Shown here: piece after piece, positions 52,816 through 61,677 of the stretch | Layout: each line of letters starts with the position of its first letter | How positions within the stretch are numbered: position 1 is the first letter of the stretch | Assembly (NCBI RefSeq): GCF_051954455.1 | Contig: NZ_JBQCHS010000025.1 | Span: 1-64,000 of the forward strand | Origin: Pseudolysinimonas sp051954455 | Lineage (GTDB): Bacteria; Actinomycetota; Actinomycetes; Actinomycetales; Microbacteriaceae | DNA: 64,000 bases | Direction of reading: 5' to 3' | Position numbers and translations under genes: made by a program | Notes under the pieces: model-generated | Database searches by the model: none | What the model saw: the letters and a program-made list of their open reading frames with translations, nothing else | Told to the model about the DNA's origin: nothing

Positions 52816-53922
52816 TCGGTGCAGCAGACCGATCATCGGCGTCAGGACCACGGCCAGGACGATCAGGATCGTGAGGACCGCGAGCGCCTTGCCGGCGGGG
52901 TGGCCGAAGTTGATCGTCCATCCCAGTCCGAACCGTTTCGGCACGAAGAGCGCGGGGTCGTCGCGGTCGACGTAGATGACTCCCGCCTTCCAGCGCGCGT
53001 CGTCGTCGGGGGCCTCGGCGCGGCCCGTGGCGCGGGGATGCTCCGCACCCGACCGGGTGACCCGCCGGACCCGGACCGCCGCCGCGATGAGGGTCGTCGC
53101 CAGGAGCACGACCAGCACGATGAGTCCGAGCCGGGCCAGGACACCCGTGACGGGCCCGAGCCAGTCGAGCACCGCGATGAGCGAGAGTCCGAACGCGATG
53201 ACCGCCGAGAGCTCCGACATGAGGGAGGCGAGGATGCCGCGCCGGGCCGCGGCGAGGACGAGGGCATGCGTGGGGTCGTCGCCCGGGGTCGCACGCAGCG
53301 CCGCCCGCGCCGCGATCGTCGAGAACAGGGCCATGAGGCCCGAGACCAGGGCGCCGATGATCAGGGGCAGGAACACGACGAGCACCGTCTTGGGCGCGGT
53401 CGCCGTCACATGCCCGTCGAGTGCGCGGTGGGTCGGGTACGGGTCGGGAAGGTGCGGGTAGGCGGCGACGCCGATGCCGGCCGCTACGACGAGCAGCACG
53501 GCCGCGAGCACGGGCCACACGATCGGCGGTCGGTGGTGCGCGGGCGCCGTGACCTCGGCGGTCAGCCGCACGGGCACGTCGGCGTACCAGTCGCCCGCCG
53601 CCTTGGCCTGCCGGATGCCGCGTCGGGTCACGACGTAGACCACGAGGCTGAGCACGATGAGCACGAGCATCGGCGCGATGGCTCCGGCGATCGGAACCGT
53701 GAACGCCAGGAAGATCGAAACGACCACGGCGATGCCCGTCACGATGACCTCGCCCCGGCGGTAACGGCGGAGCGCGGTCGCGACCGCCGGGTCGTCGAGG
53801 TGCGCCTCCGGTACCGCGACGCCGAGCGGCAGGCCGCGCGGAGCGATCGACGGCATCGCGATCAGGAGCCCCGCGATGAGGGCGACGTAGACGAGCGAGA
53901 ACACCAGCACGAAGGCGGTCAT
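52813..53922 (-). CDS. DUF1648-type membrane protein
   Basis: 369 residues with about eight spans. The DUF1648-like region is IGVAAYPHLPDPYPTHRALDG, near 160-180. A C-terminal cytoplasmic segment VIYVDRDDPALFVPKRFGLGWTINFG is typical of the DUF5808-like tail found in these proteins. Usually encoded next to a GntR/YtrA-type regulator, as here, and thought to act in envelope stress; function not established. ATG overlaps the regulator stop by 4 bases. Confidence 0.8.
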   Translation of the reverse strand: MTAFVLVFSLVYVALIAGLLIAMPSIAPRGLPLGVAVPEAHLDDPAVATALRRYRRGEVIVTGIAVVVSIFLAFTVPIAGAIAPMLVLIVLSLVVYVVTRRGIRQAKAAGDWYADVPVRLTAEVTAPAHHRPPIVWPVLAAVLLVVAAGIGVAAYPHLPDPYPTHRALDGHVTATAPKTVLVVFLPLIIGALVSGLMALFSTIAARAALRATPGDDPTHALVLAAARRGILASLMSELSAVIAFGLSLIAVLDWLGPVTGVLARLGLIVLVVLLATTLIAAAVRVRRVTRSGAEHPRATGRAEAPDDDARWKAGVIYVDRDDPALFVPKRFGLGWTINFGHPAGKALAVLTILIVLAVVLTPMIGLLHR

Positions 53923-54317
53923 CGGGGGTCCTTTCCGGAGCGAAGGGTGCGGAGCTGGGAGGCGACGGCCGCGGACACGGCGTCGTCGTCCATCCCCTGG
54001 GCGACTGCCTCGGCGACGAGAGTGCGTAGCCGCGGCTCCCAGTGGGCGGCGAAGCCGGCGGGTGGCGGCCCGGAGGAGGCATCGCGGGCGACGACCGAGC
54101 CCGAGCGTCGATTGGTGCGCACGAAACCCTCCTGCCGCAGCAGGTCGTACCCCTTCGCCACGGTCGCGAGGTTGATGCCGAAGGCGCCGGCGACCTGGCG
54201 CACGGAGGCGAGCGCGGTCCCCTCCGGCAGCGAGCCGTCGGCGATCGACTCGACGATGCGGTCGCGCAGCTGCTGGTAGAGCGGGACCTCCGAACGGGGG
54301 TCGACGTCGATCTGCAT
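53919..54317 (-). CDS. GntR family regulator, YtrA subfamily
   Basis: 132 residues, short as expected for YtrA. Winged helix: SEVPLYQQLRDRIVESIADG, then ASVRQVAGAFGINLATVAKG and EGFVRTNRRSGSVVA, with only a short dimerising helix pair after it. It likely represses itself and the DUF1648 gene it overlaps. Candidate sites lie just upstream at 54323-54350. Confidence 0.88.
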   Translation of the reverse strand: MQIDVDPRSEVPLYQQLRDRIVESIADGSLPEGTALASVRQVAGAFGINLATVAKGYDLLRQEGFVRTNRRSGSVVARDASSGPPPAGFAAHWEPRLRTLVAEAVAQGMDDDAVSAAVASQLRTLRSGKDPR

Positions 54318-54322
54318 GGATG

Positions 54323-54350
54323 CCAATCTGTATTGGTAGTCATAGTACAG
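54323..54350 (-). promoter_or_regulatory. Operator/promoter of the GntR-DUF1648 pair
   Basis: The AT-rich stretch contains CCAAT-CTGT-ATTGG (54323-54336) and CTGTA ... TACAG (54328-54332, 54346-54350). On the minus strand TACTAT (54342-54347) can serve as -10. Confidence 0.5.
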
Positions 54351-54405
54351 ATCGGGCAGGTGGCCGTCCAGGACCTCGCTACCGTGGGACCCGGAGGTGG
54401 AGTCG

Positions 54406-55599
54406 ATGTCCTTCTCGCTCGTGCAGCACTCCTGGCCGGCGCTCGCGATCGCGGTCGCTGCGGCGCTCGTGCTGGCGCTCGTCGTCGCCGGCGTCGTCAC
54501 CCTCGTCGTGCGCGCCGTCGGTCGTCGGCGGCGCTGGCAGGGCGACCCGATGCGCCACGTGCGCTGGCCGTTCCGCATGGCGCTCGTGGTCGCCCTCGTG
54601 GCCGCGGCCCTCGAGCTGACCTGGCCGGGCGACGCCGCGAGCGCGCGGCTCCGCGACCACGCGGTCCTCATCGTCGCGATCGTGGTCGGCGCGTGGCTGC
54701 TCGGCGCGATCCTCGGCTTCGTGATCGGGCTGGCGATGGGGCGCTACCGGATCGACGTGCCCGACAACCGCATCGCGCGCCGGGTGCGCACGCAGCTCGC
54801 GGTCGTCCGGCGGCTCATCTACGTGATCCTCTTCGTCATCGCGATCGGTGCCGTGCTGCTCACCTTCCCCGGCGTGCAGGCGGTCGGCACGAGCGTCCTC
54901 GCCTCGGCGGGCGTCATCTCGGTCGTCGCCGGCCTCGCGGCCCAGTCCACGCTGTCGAACCTGTTCGCCGGGATGCAGCTGGCGTTCTCGGGCGCCATCC
55001 GGGTCGACGACGTCGTGGTCGTCGAGCAGCAGTGGGGGCGGATCGAGGAGATCACGCTCTCGTACGTCGTCGTCCACATCTGGGACGACCGCCGCCTCGT
55101 CCTGCCGTGCACCTACTTCACCCAAAACCCGTTCGAGAACTGGACGCGCACCTCGAGCGAACTCCTCGGTGCCGTCGAGTTCGACCTCGACTGGCGCGTG
55201 CCGACCGGACGGATGCGCGAGGAGCTCGACCGGATCCTCGACAACGCGTCGCTGTGGGACGGCCGCACCAAGGTGCTCCAGGTCACCGACGCGATCGGCG
55301 GCTACGTGCACGTCCGTGTGCTCGTCACCGCGCGCGACGCCGCCGCGCTGTTCGACCTGCGCGCGCTCGTGCGGGAGCGGCTCATCGAGTGGCTGCAGCG
55401 CGAGGCGCCCGAGGCGCTGCCGACCCACCGCGTGGAGATCGACGCGGAGACGCGCCCCGCGGCCCGCCGGCCGGCAGAGGACGAGGAGGAGCCCGAGGGC
55501 GTCTTCAGCGGGAGCGATGCGGCCGAGCACCGGGCGCACACCTTCACCAACACGCTGCCGGTCGTCCGGCCGGACGCCGCGCAGCGGGGCGGGGAGTAG
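54406..55599 (+). CDS. Mechanosensitive ion channel, MscS family
   Basis: 397 residues. Four or so N-terminal spans, then the pore helix region VLASAGVISVVAGLAAQSTLSNLFAG in two halves, the beta-domain (IRVDDVVVVEQQWGRIEEIT, WDDRRLVLPCTYFTQNPFEN), and a disordered acidic C-terminus. Releases solutes on osmotic downshock. ATG at 54406 is chosen since GGAGG lies eight bases before it; a GTG at 54397 would touch the RBS. TACCGT at 54380-54385 is the -10. Confidence 0.88.
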   Translation: MSFSLVQHSWPALAIAVAAALVLALVVAGVVTLVVRAVGRRRRWQGDPMRHVRWPFRMALVVALVAAALELTWPGDAASARLRDHAVLIVAIVVGAWLLGAILGFVIGLAMGRYRIDVPDNRIARRVRTQLAVVRRLIYVILFVIAIGAVLLTFPGVQAVGTSVLASAGVISVVAGLAAQSTLSNLFAGMQLAFSGAIRVDDVVVVEQQWGRIEEITLSYVVVHIWDDRRLVLPCTYFTQNPFENWTRTSSELLGAVEFDLDWRVPTGRMREELDRILDNASLWDGRTKVLQVTDAIGGYVHVRVLVTARDAAALFDLRALVRERLIEWLQREAPEALPTHRVEIDAETRPAARRPAEDEEEPEGVFSGSDAAEHRAHTFTNTLPVVRPDAAQRGGE

Positions 55600-55636
55600 C
55601 GACCGGCCGGTCGGGTTTGCCCTGACCCTCCCTGGC

Positions 55637-55696
55637 GGTGCGACTAATCGCACGGTCACCCGGACGTTTCTTGGCCGGTGCGACAAATCGCACCGG
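55637..55696. repeat. Paired hairpins GGTGCGA(C)..TCGCAC
   Basis: Two related hairpins, GTGCGA-CTAA-TCGCAC (55638-55653) and CCGGTGCGA-CAAA-TCGCACCGG (55675-55696), 21 bases apart, fill the convergent gap between the MscS gene and purQ. They may terminate both transcripts. The near-identical loop cores suggest duplication. Confidence 0.6.
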
Positions 55697-55725
55697 TGGG
55701 GTGCGTGGGGACGCGGCGGCGCGGG

Positions 55726-56430
55726 TCAGGCGGCGGCGAGGGTGCGCTCGATGACCGAGCGGAAGAAGGTCAGTCCGTCGACGCCGGAGCGCATCGCGTC
55801 GCGGGTGTCGGGGCCGAAGCCGGGCTCCGTCGCGTGCTCCGGGTGCGGCATGAGACCGACCACGTTGCCGCGCTCGTTCGTGAGACCGGCGATGTCGTGG
55901 AGGGAGCCGTTGGGGTTCACGTCGAGGTAGCGGAACGCGACGAGGCCCTCGCCCTCGAGCCGGGCGAGCGTGTCCGCGTCGGCGATGAAGCCGCCCTCGC
56001 CGTTCTTCAGCGGGACCGTGATCTCGTCGCCCGCCGCGAAGCCGTTCGTCCAGGCGGTCGTCGCGTTCTCGACGCGCAGCCGCTGGTCGCGGCACACGAA
56101 CGCGCCCGCCTCATTGCGGATCAGTCCGCCGGGCAGGAGGTGCGCCTCCACCAGGATCTGGAATCCGTTGCAGATGCCGAGGACGGGCAGCCCGGCGTTC
56201 GCCGCATCCACGATCTCGTGCATGATCGGCGCCTGCGCCGCGATCGCCCCACAGCGCAGGTAGTCGCCGTAGCTGAAGCCGCCCGGGAGCACGACCGCGT
56301 CGACGCCCTGGAGGTCGTGGTCGCCGTGCCAGAGCGGTACCGGCGTGCCGCCCGCGAGCCGCACCGCACGCTGCGCGTCACGGTCGTCGAGCGAGCCGGG
56401 GAAGGTGACGACACCGATCCGGGTGCTCAT
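55726..56430 (-). CDS. purQ: Phosphoribosylformylglycinamidine synthase subunit PurQ
   Basis: 234 residues, class I glutamine amidotransferase. Nucleophile Cys in PVLGICNGFQIL, His and Glu in LMPHPEHATEP. TFPGSLDDRDAQRAVRLAGG opens the protein. Supplies ammonia to PurL. ATG overlaps the purS stop by 4 bases. Confidence 0.96.
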   Translation of the reverse strand: MSTRIGVVTFPGSLDDRDAQRAVRLAGGTPVPLWHGDHDLQGVDAVVLPGGFSYGDYLRCGAIAAQAPIMHEIVDAANAGLPVLGICNGFQILVEAHLLPGGLIRNEAGAFVCRDQRLRVENATTAWTNGFAAGDEITVPLKNGEGGFIADADTLARLEGEGLVAFRYLDVNPNGSLHDIAGLTNERGNVVGLMPHPEHATEPGFGPDTRDAMRSGVDGLTFFRSVIERTLAAA

Positions 56431-56699
56431 GCGGTGGCGGCCTCCGCGACAGCAGCGTCGGCCACATACAGGCGCACGACGTCCTCGATGACGGCGTTGG
56501 AGAGGAGCTCGTCGGCCAGCTTCTGCGCTTTGGCGAGCACCGCGTCGGTGACCTCGTCGACCGTCAGCTCGAACCGCTTGCCGATGCGCACCGCGGTGAA
56601 CTCCCCGTCGCCGCGCTTCGCGAGCGTGCCCGCGACGGCCTTGCCGGCGGGGTCGAGAAGCTCGGGCTTGGGCATGACCTCGACCACGATCACCGGCAT
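56427..56699 (-). CDS. purS: Phosphoribosylformylglycinamidine synthase subunit PurS
   Basis: 90 residues. Small bridging subunit of the PurSQL complex. PVIVVEVMPKPELLDPAGKA then VRIGKRFEL and ADELLSNAVIEDV are typical. ATG with a leaderless promoter placed in the last codons of the upstream kinase gene. Forms an operon with purQ. Confidence 0.95.
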   Translation of the reverse strand: MPVIVVEVMPKPELLDPAGKAVAGTLAKRGDGEFTAVRIGKRFELTVDEVTDAVLAKAQKLADELLSNAVIEDVVRLYVADAAVAEAATA

Positions 56700-56711
56700 G
56701 CCGTCAGTCTA
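56700..56711 (-). promoter_or_regulatory. Leaderless promoter of purS-purQ
   Basis: TAGACT on the minus strand (56706-56711), six bases before the ATG. It overlaps the end of the kinase gene. Confidence 0.55.
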
Positions 56712-57282
56712 CGGCGATCACCATCGACGCCCGCTCGCGACCGGGGGCGATGAGCTCGGCGTTCCGCTGGTCGGGGCCGAGCGCCCAGGCCCGCGCCTCC
56801 TCCTCCGACTTGCCGAACTCCACGTGCCGCCGGATGAGGCGCTCGACGCGGGCCTCCTCGGGCGCCTCGAGGAACAGCACGCTGTCGAGGAGCGGCGCCA
56901 CCTCCTCCCACCCGTCGCGGTCGTGAAGCAGGTAGTTGCCCTTGACGACGACGGTGCGGATCTCGGGGCCGACCTTGAGCGCGCGCGGTCGCGCCTCCTC
57001 CAGGTGGCGGTCGAAGACGGGGAGGACCGCGGGGAGCCGTGCGTCGCGGAGCACCCGCAGCGCCGAGAGGAACCCCGCGAGGTCGAAGGTGTCCGGCGCG
57101 CCCATCCGGTCGCGGCGTCCGAGCCGGACGAGTTCCGCCTGGGGGAGGTGGAATCCGTCCATGCCGACGACGACCGTCGGCACCCGATCGCGCAGGAGCT
57201 GCTGCGCGAACTGCTGGGCGAAGGTCGACTTGCCCACCCCGGGGGCGCCGGCGATCCCGATGAGCGTGCGCGATGGCTCCAT
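56704..57282 (-). CDS. P-loop nucleoside/pantothenate kinase-like protein
   Basis: 192 residues. Walker A GIAGAPGVGKST near residue 10, then VVGMDGFHLPQAEL with the catalytic Asp, RDRMGAPDTFDLAGFL, VFDRHLEEARP and VVVKGNYLLHD. This order is that of the uridine/pantothenate-kinase-like family (YggC/FrcK type). Phosphorylates an unknown nucleoside, vitamin or sugar. The ATG at 57282 is preferred because the upstream extension contains only basic, non-family residues. Confidence 0.82.
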   Translation of the reverse strand: MEPSRTLIGIAGAPGVGKSTFAQQFAQQLLRDRVPTVVVGMDGFHLPQAELVRLGRRDRMGAPDTFDLAGFLSALRVLRDARLPAVLPVFDRHLEEARPRALKVGPEIRTVVVKGNYLLHDRDGWEEVAPLLDSVLFLEAPEEARVERLIRRHVEFGKSEEEARAWALGPDQRNAELIAPGRERASMVIAVD

Positions 57283-57313
57283 GGCGCAGATGAATCTAGT
57301 GCCCCGCCGCTCG

Positions 57314-57325
57314 TAGGGTCGAGGC
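57314..57325 (+). promoter_or_regulatory. Leaderless promoter of the epimerase-like gene
   Basis: TAGGGT (57314-57319), six bases, then ATG. Confidence 0.5.
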
Positions 57326-58324
57326 ATGCGCATCGTCGTCATCGGAGCGACCGGCCATGTCGGCGGCTACCTGATCCCGCAGCTCGTGGAGCGGGGGCAC
57401 GACGTCGTCGCCGTGAGCCGCGGGGAGGCGACGCCGTACCGCGACGATCCGGGGTGGGAACGGGTGGAGCGCGTGGTCGCCGACCGAACGGCCGAGGATG
57501 CCGCCGGCACCTTCGGAACCCGCATCGCCGCTCTCGGCGCCGACGTGGTCGTCGACATGATCTGCTTCACCGAGGACTCCGCGCGGCAGCTCGTCGACGC
57601 ACTCCGCGGCCGGGCGCGGCAGCTCGTGCACATCGGCACGATCTGGACCCACGGCACGCTCACCGAGGTCCCGGCCACCGAGGACGCGCCGAAGCGGCCG
57701 TGGGGCGACTACGGCGTGCGGAAGGCGGCGATCGAGCGGATGCTGCTCGCTCAGTCGCGGGCCGAGGGCGGGCTGCCGGTCGCGATCGTGCATCCCGGAC
57801 ACATCTCCGGTCCGGGATGGCGCGTCATCGGCCCGCAGGGCACGCTCGACCCCGACGTGTGGCGTCGGCTCGCCACCGGCGGCGAGGTGCTGCTTCCCGG
57901 ATTCGGGCTCGAGACCCTGCACCACGTGCACGCCGAGGACGTCGCGCAGCTCATCCGGCTCTGCATCGAGCAGCCGGAGGCCGCGGACTCGGAGGCCTTC
58001 CACGCCGTGTCGCCCCAGGCGCTCACCGCGCACGGCTTCGCGGAGGAGGCGGCGGGGTGGTTCGGTCGGGAGGCGGAGCTGCGATTCACGACGTGGGACG
58101 ACTTCGCGGAGTCCCTGCCCGAGGAGCACCGAGAGGCGGCTCTCGCGCACCTCTCGCGCAGCCACGTGATGAGCATCGAGAAGGGGCGCCGGCTGCTCGG
58201 CTACGCGCCGGACCACAGCTCGCTCGCGACGGTCGCCGAGGCCGTCGAGCGGTTGCGGAGCGACGGAGAGCTGGGCGAGGGGATCCCGCCGCTGCGGTTC
58301 GCCGGCCGGTCGCGCAGGAGCTAG
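57326..58324 (+). CDS. NAD-dependent epimerase/dehydratase family protein
   Basis: 332 residues of extended SDR. Cofactor motif GATGHVGGYLIPQL at the N-terminus. The catalytic Tyr is probably in WGDYGVRKAAIERML (YxxxK), and the substrate region includes VAIVHPGHISGPGW. Substrate unknown; it could act on a nucleotide sugar or reduce a small carbonyl. Its stop TAG shares the tetranucleotide CTAG with the stop of the converging gene. Confidence 0.82.
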   Translation: MRIVVIGATGHVGGYLIPQLVERGHDVVAVSRGEATPYRDDPGWERVERVVADRTAEDAAGTFGTRIAALGADVVVDMICFTEDSARQLVDALRGRARQLVHIGTIWTHGTLTEVPATEDAPKRPWGDYGVRKAAIERMLLAQSRAEGGLPVAIVHPGHISGPGWRVIGPQGTLDPDVWRRLATGGEVLLPGFGLETLHHVHAEDVAQLIRLCIEQPEAADSEAFHAVSPQALTAHGFAEEAAGWFGREAELRFTTWDDFAESLPEEHREAALAHLSRSHVMSIEKGRRLLGYAPDHSSLATVAEAVERLRSDGELGEGIPPLRFAGRSRRS

Positions 58325-58968
58325 TCGCGCAGGGCGTGCGCGATCGTCTCGGCCATCGCGTCGTACCCGGCGGCGTCGGGGTGGAACCCGTCGCGCGCGA
58401 CCTGCGCGCCGTCGAACCCGCGGACGAGGAGCGCGCCGCGGCGGGAGGCGACCCGCGCCGCGCGGCGAGCGAGCTCGCGCGCGACCGCGCCCAGGGCGAA
58501 GCGCAGCGGCTCCGGCAGCACCGGGTAGCGGTCGAAACGCGGCGGGCCCACCACCACGACCCGCTCGGCGTGCGCCCCGACCACGAGGGCGTCGAGGGCC
58601 TCCTCGAACGCGCGCGGCGACCGCAGCTGCATCGCGTCGTTCCAGCCGACGAGGAGCACGAGCACCTCGGCCGGCTCCCTCGCGTCGGCGACGAAGTCGC
58701 GCACCACCTCCGGCGCCGTCCAGCCGCTCCGGCCCGCGACGCTCCACCGCGCCCCGAGGCGCGCCGCCAGACGCGCGGGCAGCGCCGCGTCGAGGGAGTC
58801 GACTCCCATCCCGACGGCCGTCGAGTCGCCGATGACGCGCACGAGCCGATCGCCGGCGCCGCCCGTTCGCTCGCCGGGCGGGTCGTCGAGCTCCGGGGTG
58901 CGCCGCCGGAGTGCGACTGACTGCGGCAGCACGATCGGCGCGAGGAGGTAGACCGGGAGGCGGCTCAC
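58321..58968 (-). CDS. SGNH/GDSL hydrolase
   Basis: 215 residues. Block I IGDSTAVGMGVDS holds the nucleophile Ser, block III LLVGWNDAMQL the Asn, and block V DGFHPDAAGYDAMAE the Asp/His pair. A hydrophobic N-terminus (VYLLAPIVLPQSVAL) may anchor it. Esterase or lipase of unknown substrate. GTG overlaps the stop of the GNAT gene by 4 bases. Confidence 0.85.
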   Translation of the reverse strand: MSRLPVYLLAPIVLPQSVALRRRTPELDDPPGERTGGAGDRLVRVIGDSTAVGMGVDSLDAALPARLAARLGARWSVAGRSGWTAPEVVRDFVADAREPAEVLVLLVGWNDAMQLRSPRAFEEALDALVVGAHAERVVVVGPPRFDRYPVLPEPLRFALGAVARELARRAARVASRRGALLVRGFDGAQVARDGFHPDAAGYDAMAETIAHALRD

Positions 58969-59420
58969 GCCGACAGCGCCTTGCCGAAGCAGAGCGAGGT
59001 CGCCGATTCGGCGTAGTGGCCGAACCGCTCGATCGGCTCGTAGCCCTCGCGCGTGTAGAACCGGATCGCGTCCGGCTGCAGCGTGCCGGTCTCCAGCACC
59101 AGCCGGGTCCAGCCGCGCTCGCGCGCCGCCGCCTCCAGCGCCGCCAGCACGGCCCGCGAGACGCCGGCGCCGCGGGCGGGCGGCGCGACGTACATGCGCT
59201 TGATCTCCCCGTGCTCGGCGTCGATCGACCGAAGCGCGCCGCAGCCGACGGCCTCGCCGTCGAGCCGGGCCACCAGGAACAGCGCGATGTCGTCGGCGCT
59301 CGGCTTGGGACCCGGCTCGGTGTCGGCGCCGTAGCGGGTGTCGAGCTCGACGCGCTGGGCGTCGCGCAGGGCCGACCCGTCGGGGTCGCCCCACGGCACC
59401 GCGGCGACCTCGATCGCCAT
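58965..59420 (-). CDS. GNAT family N-acetyltransferase
   Basis: 151 residues. Acetyl-CoA motif reads VAPPARGAGVSRAVLAALEA, then TRLVLETGTLQPDAIRFYTR and GYEPIERFG, which are typical of small-molecule acetylases. AVGCGALRSIDAEHGEIKRM precedes it. Substrate unknown. Five bases downstream of purC and overlapping the SGNH gene, so all three could be one transcript. Confidence 0.87.
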   Translation of the reverse strand: MAIEVAAVPWGDPDGSALRDAQRVELDTRYGADTEPGPKPSADDIALFLVARLDGEAVGCGALRSIDAEHGEIKRMYVAPPARGAGVSRAVLAALEAAARERGWTRLVLETGTLQPDAIRFYTREGYEPIERFGHYAESATSLCFGKALSA

Positions 59421-59425
59421 CGCGG

Positions 59426-60310
59426 TCAGTCCTCGTCGTCCTCGAGGCGCTCGAGCAGCTCGCGGTAGCGGGCGGCCGTGCGCTCGACGATCTCGGCGGG
59501 GAGCTCCGGCGGCTCACCGGAGCGGTCCCAGTTGGCGGCGAGCCAGTCGCGCACGATCTGCTTGTCGAAACTGTCGAGCCGGTGGATGCCGCCCGCGGCA
59601 TACGTCTCGGCGTCCCAGTACCGTGACGAGTCGCTCGTGAGCACCTCGTCGGCCAGCGTCAGCTCTCCGCTCACCGGATCGCGGCCGAATTCGAACTTGG
59701 TGTCGGCGAGGATGAGCCCGTGCCGCGCGGCGATGGCGCTCGCCGCGTCGAACGCCTCGAGCGAGGTGTCGCGGATGCTCGCCGCGGCCTCCGCGCCGAC
59801 CAGATCGACCATGCGCTCGAACGTGATGTTCTCGTCGTGCTCGCCCATCGGGGCCTTGAAGGCGGGGGTGAAGATGGGCTCCGGCAGCCGGTCGCCCTCG
59901 CCGAGTCCCGCCGGGAGTGCGATGCCGCAGACGCTCTGCGTCGCGCGGTACTCGGCCCAACCCGACCCGACGAGATAGCCGCGCACCACGGCCTCCACCG
60001 GGTACATCTCGAGCTCGTGCACGAGCATGGCGCGCTCCGCGATGCCCGGAGGCAGGTGCTCGCCGAGCGACGGATGCGCGGCGGCGAGGTGGTTGCGCAT
60101 CCCGAGGCGCGAGAACCACCACAGGCTCAGCTGGGTGAGCATGGCGCCCTTACCCGGGATCCCCGGTTCGAGCACGTGGTCGAAGGCGCTGACCCGGTCG
60201 GAGGCGACCACGAGGATGCGGCCGGGCACGGCCTCCGACGTGTACAGGTCGCGGACCTTGCCGGAGTAGCGGTGCGTCCAGCCCAGGGCGGTGAGACGGG
60301 AGTCGGTCAT
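59426..60310 (-). CDS. purC: SAICAR synthase
   Basis: 294 residues. Ligates CAIR with aspartate using ATP. Motifs: YSGKVRDLYTSE, VASDRVSAFDHVLEPGIPGK, EAVVRGYLVGSGWAEY, LADTKFEFG and DEVLTSDSSRYW. ATG overlaps the purD stop by 4 bases. Eukaryote-like long form, as is usual in actinobacteria. Confidence 0.96.
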   Translation of the reverse strand: MTDSRLTALGWTHRYSGKVRDLYTSEAVPGRILVVASDRVSAFDHVLEPGIPGKGAMLTQLSLWWFSRLGMRNHLAAAHPSLGEHLPPGIAERAMLVHELEMYPVEAVVRGYLVGSGWAEYRATQSVCGIALPAGLGEGDRLPEPIFTPAFKAPMGEHDENITFERMVDLVGAEAAASIRDTSLEAFDAASAIAARHGLILADTKFEFGRDPVSGELTLADEVLTSDSSRYWDAETYAAGGIHRLDSFDKQIVRDWLAANWDRSGEPPELPAEIVERTAARYRELLERLEDDED

Positions 60311-61587
60311 CGGGCGGCCCCCTCGGCTGCGGCGCGGGCGATGTCGGTGCGGTACTGGGCGCCCTCGAGGCGGATCGCGCGGATCCCGGCGTAGGCGGCG
60401 TCGCGGGCGGCGGTCAGGTCGGCTCCGGTGCCGACGACCCCGAGCACGCGGCCCCCGGTCGCGACGAGGCCGCCGTCGAGCTCGGCCGTCGCGGCGTGGG
60501 CGATGGTCACGCCGGGGATCGCGGCGGCGGCGTCGAGACCGGTGATCGGGCGCCCGGTCTCCGCGGCCTCCGGGTAGCCCTCGCTCGCGAGGACGACGAC
60601 GACCGCAGCCTCGTCGGAGAAGGTCGGGTACGGCAGGCGACCGAGTCCGCCGGTCGCGGCGGCGAGAAGCAGCTGCGAGAGCGCGGTGCGCAGGCGCGGG
60701 AGCACGACCTGGGTCTCCGGGTCGCCGAAGCGCACGTTGAACTCGATGACCTTCACGCCGCTCGGCGTCAGCACGAGTCCGCAGTAGAGGAGTCCGATGA
60801 ACGGCGCCCCCGCGGCCTCGAGCGCGCGCACGGTCGGCAGCGCGATCGTATCGAGCACCTCGTCGGTGAAGGACGCCTCCGACCCCCATCGATCGGCGAC
60901 CCAGGGGAGCGGCGAGTAGGCGCCCATCCCGCCGGTGTTCGGGCCCTCGTCGCCGTCGCGGAGCCGCTTGAAGTCCTGGGCCGGGCTGAGCGGCACGACG
61001 TCGTGGCCGTCGGCGAGGAAGAAGAGGGAGACCTCGGGGCCGGACAGGTACTCCTCGACGAGCACCGGGCCCTGCTGCAGGTAGTGGTCGGCGTGGGCGA
61101 GCGCGGCCTCGCGGTCCCCGGTGACGAGCACACCCTTGCCGGCGGCGAGCCCGTCGGCCTTGACGACGTGGGGGGCGCCGAGCTCGTCGAGCGCGGCGGC
61201 GACCTCGTCACGGGTGGAGGCCGTGATCGCGCGGCCGGTGGGGACGCCCGCGTCGTCCATGATCCGCTTCGCGAAGGCCTTCGAGCCCTCGAGCGCGGCG
61301 GCCGCCTTGCCCGGCCCGAAGACCGGGATCCCGCGGGCCCGGACCGCGTCGGCGACGCCCGCGACGAGCGGCGCCTCCGGTCCGACCACGACGAGCTCGA
61401 CGCCGTTGTCGGCCGCATAGCCGGCGACGAGCCTGCCGTTGCTCGCGTCGAGCCGCACGGTCTCGACCTGACGGGCGATGCCGGCGTTGCCGGGGGCCGC
61501 GACGATCTCGTGGCCGGCGTCCTCCGCCTGCAGAGCGGTGACGATCGCGTGCTCCCGGGCGCCGGAGCCGAGGACGAGGATCTTCAC
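60307..61587 (-). CDS. purD: Phosphoribosylamine-glycine ligase
   Basis: 426 residues, ATP-grasp enzyme. LVLGSGAREHAIVTAL opens the protein, then VVGPEAPLVAGVAD, VVKADGLAAGKGV, VLVEEYLSGPEVSLFF and FNVRFGDPETQVVLPRL. Makes GAR. GTG start with a leaderless promoter. First gene of a purD-purC unit that probably continues into the GNAT and SGNH genes. Confidence 0.97.
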   Translation of the reverse strand: MKILVLGSGAREHAIVTALQAEDAGHEIVAAPGNAGIARQVETVRLDASNGRLVAGYAADNGVELVVVGPEAPLVAGVADAVRARGIPVFGPGKAAAALEGSKAFAKRIMDDAGVPTGRAITASTRDEVAAALDELGAPHVVKADGLAAGKGVLVTGDREAALAHADHYLQQGPVLVEEYLSGPEVSLFFLADGHDVVPLSPAQDFKRLRDGDEGPNTGGMGAYSPLPWVADRWGSEASFTDEVLDTIALPTVRALEAAGAPFIGLLYCGLVLTPSGVKVIEFNVRFGDPETQVVLPRLRTALSQLLLAAATGGLGRLPYPTFSDEAAVVVVLASEGYPEAAETGRPITGLDAAAAIPGVTIAHAATAELDGGLVATGGRVLGVVGTGADLTAARDAAYAGIRAIRLEGAQYRTDIARAAAEGAAR

Positions 61588-61599
61588 CGTTTCAGGCTA
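61588..61599 (-). promoter_or_regulatory. Leaderless promoter of purD
   Basis: TAGCCT on the minus strand (61594-61599), six bases before the GTG. Confidence 0.55.
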
Positions 61600-61677
61600 C
61601 CGGCGGCCGCGCGCCGCCCCGACCACGGGCTCCGCGGTCGGCGTGATCGACCCACCTTCTGCATCGCCGCTTTGCAC

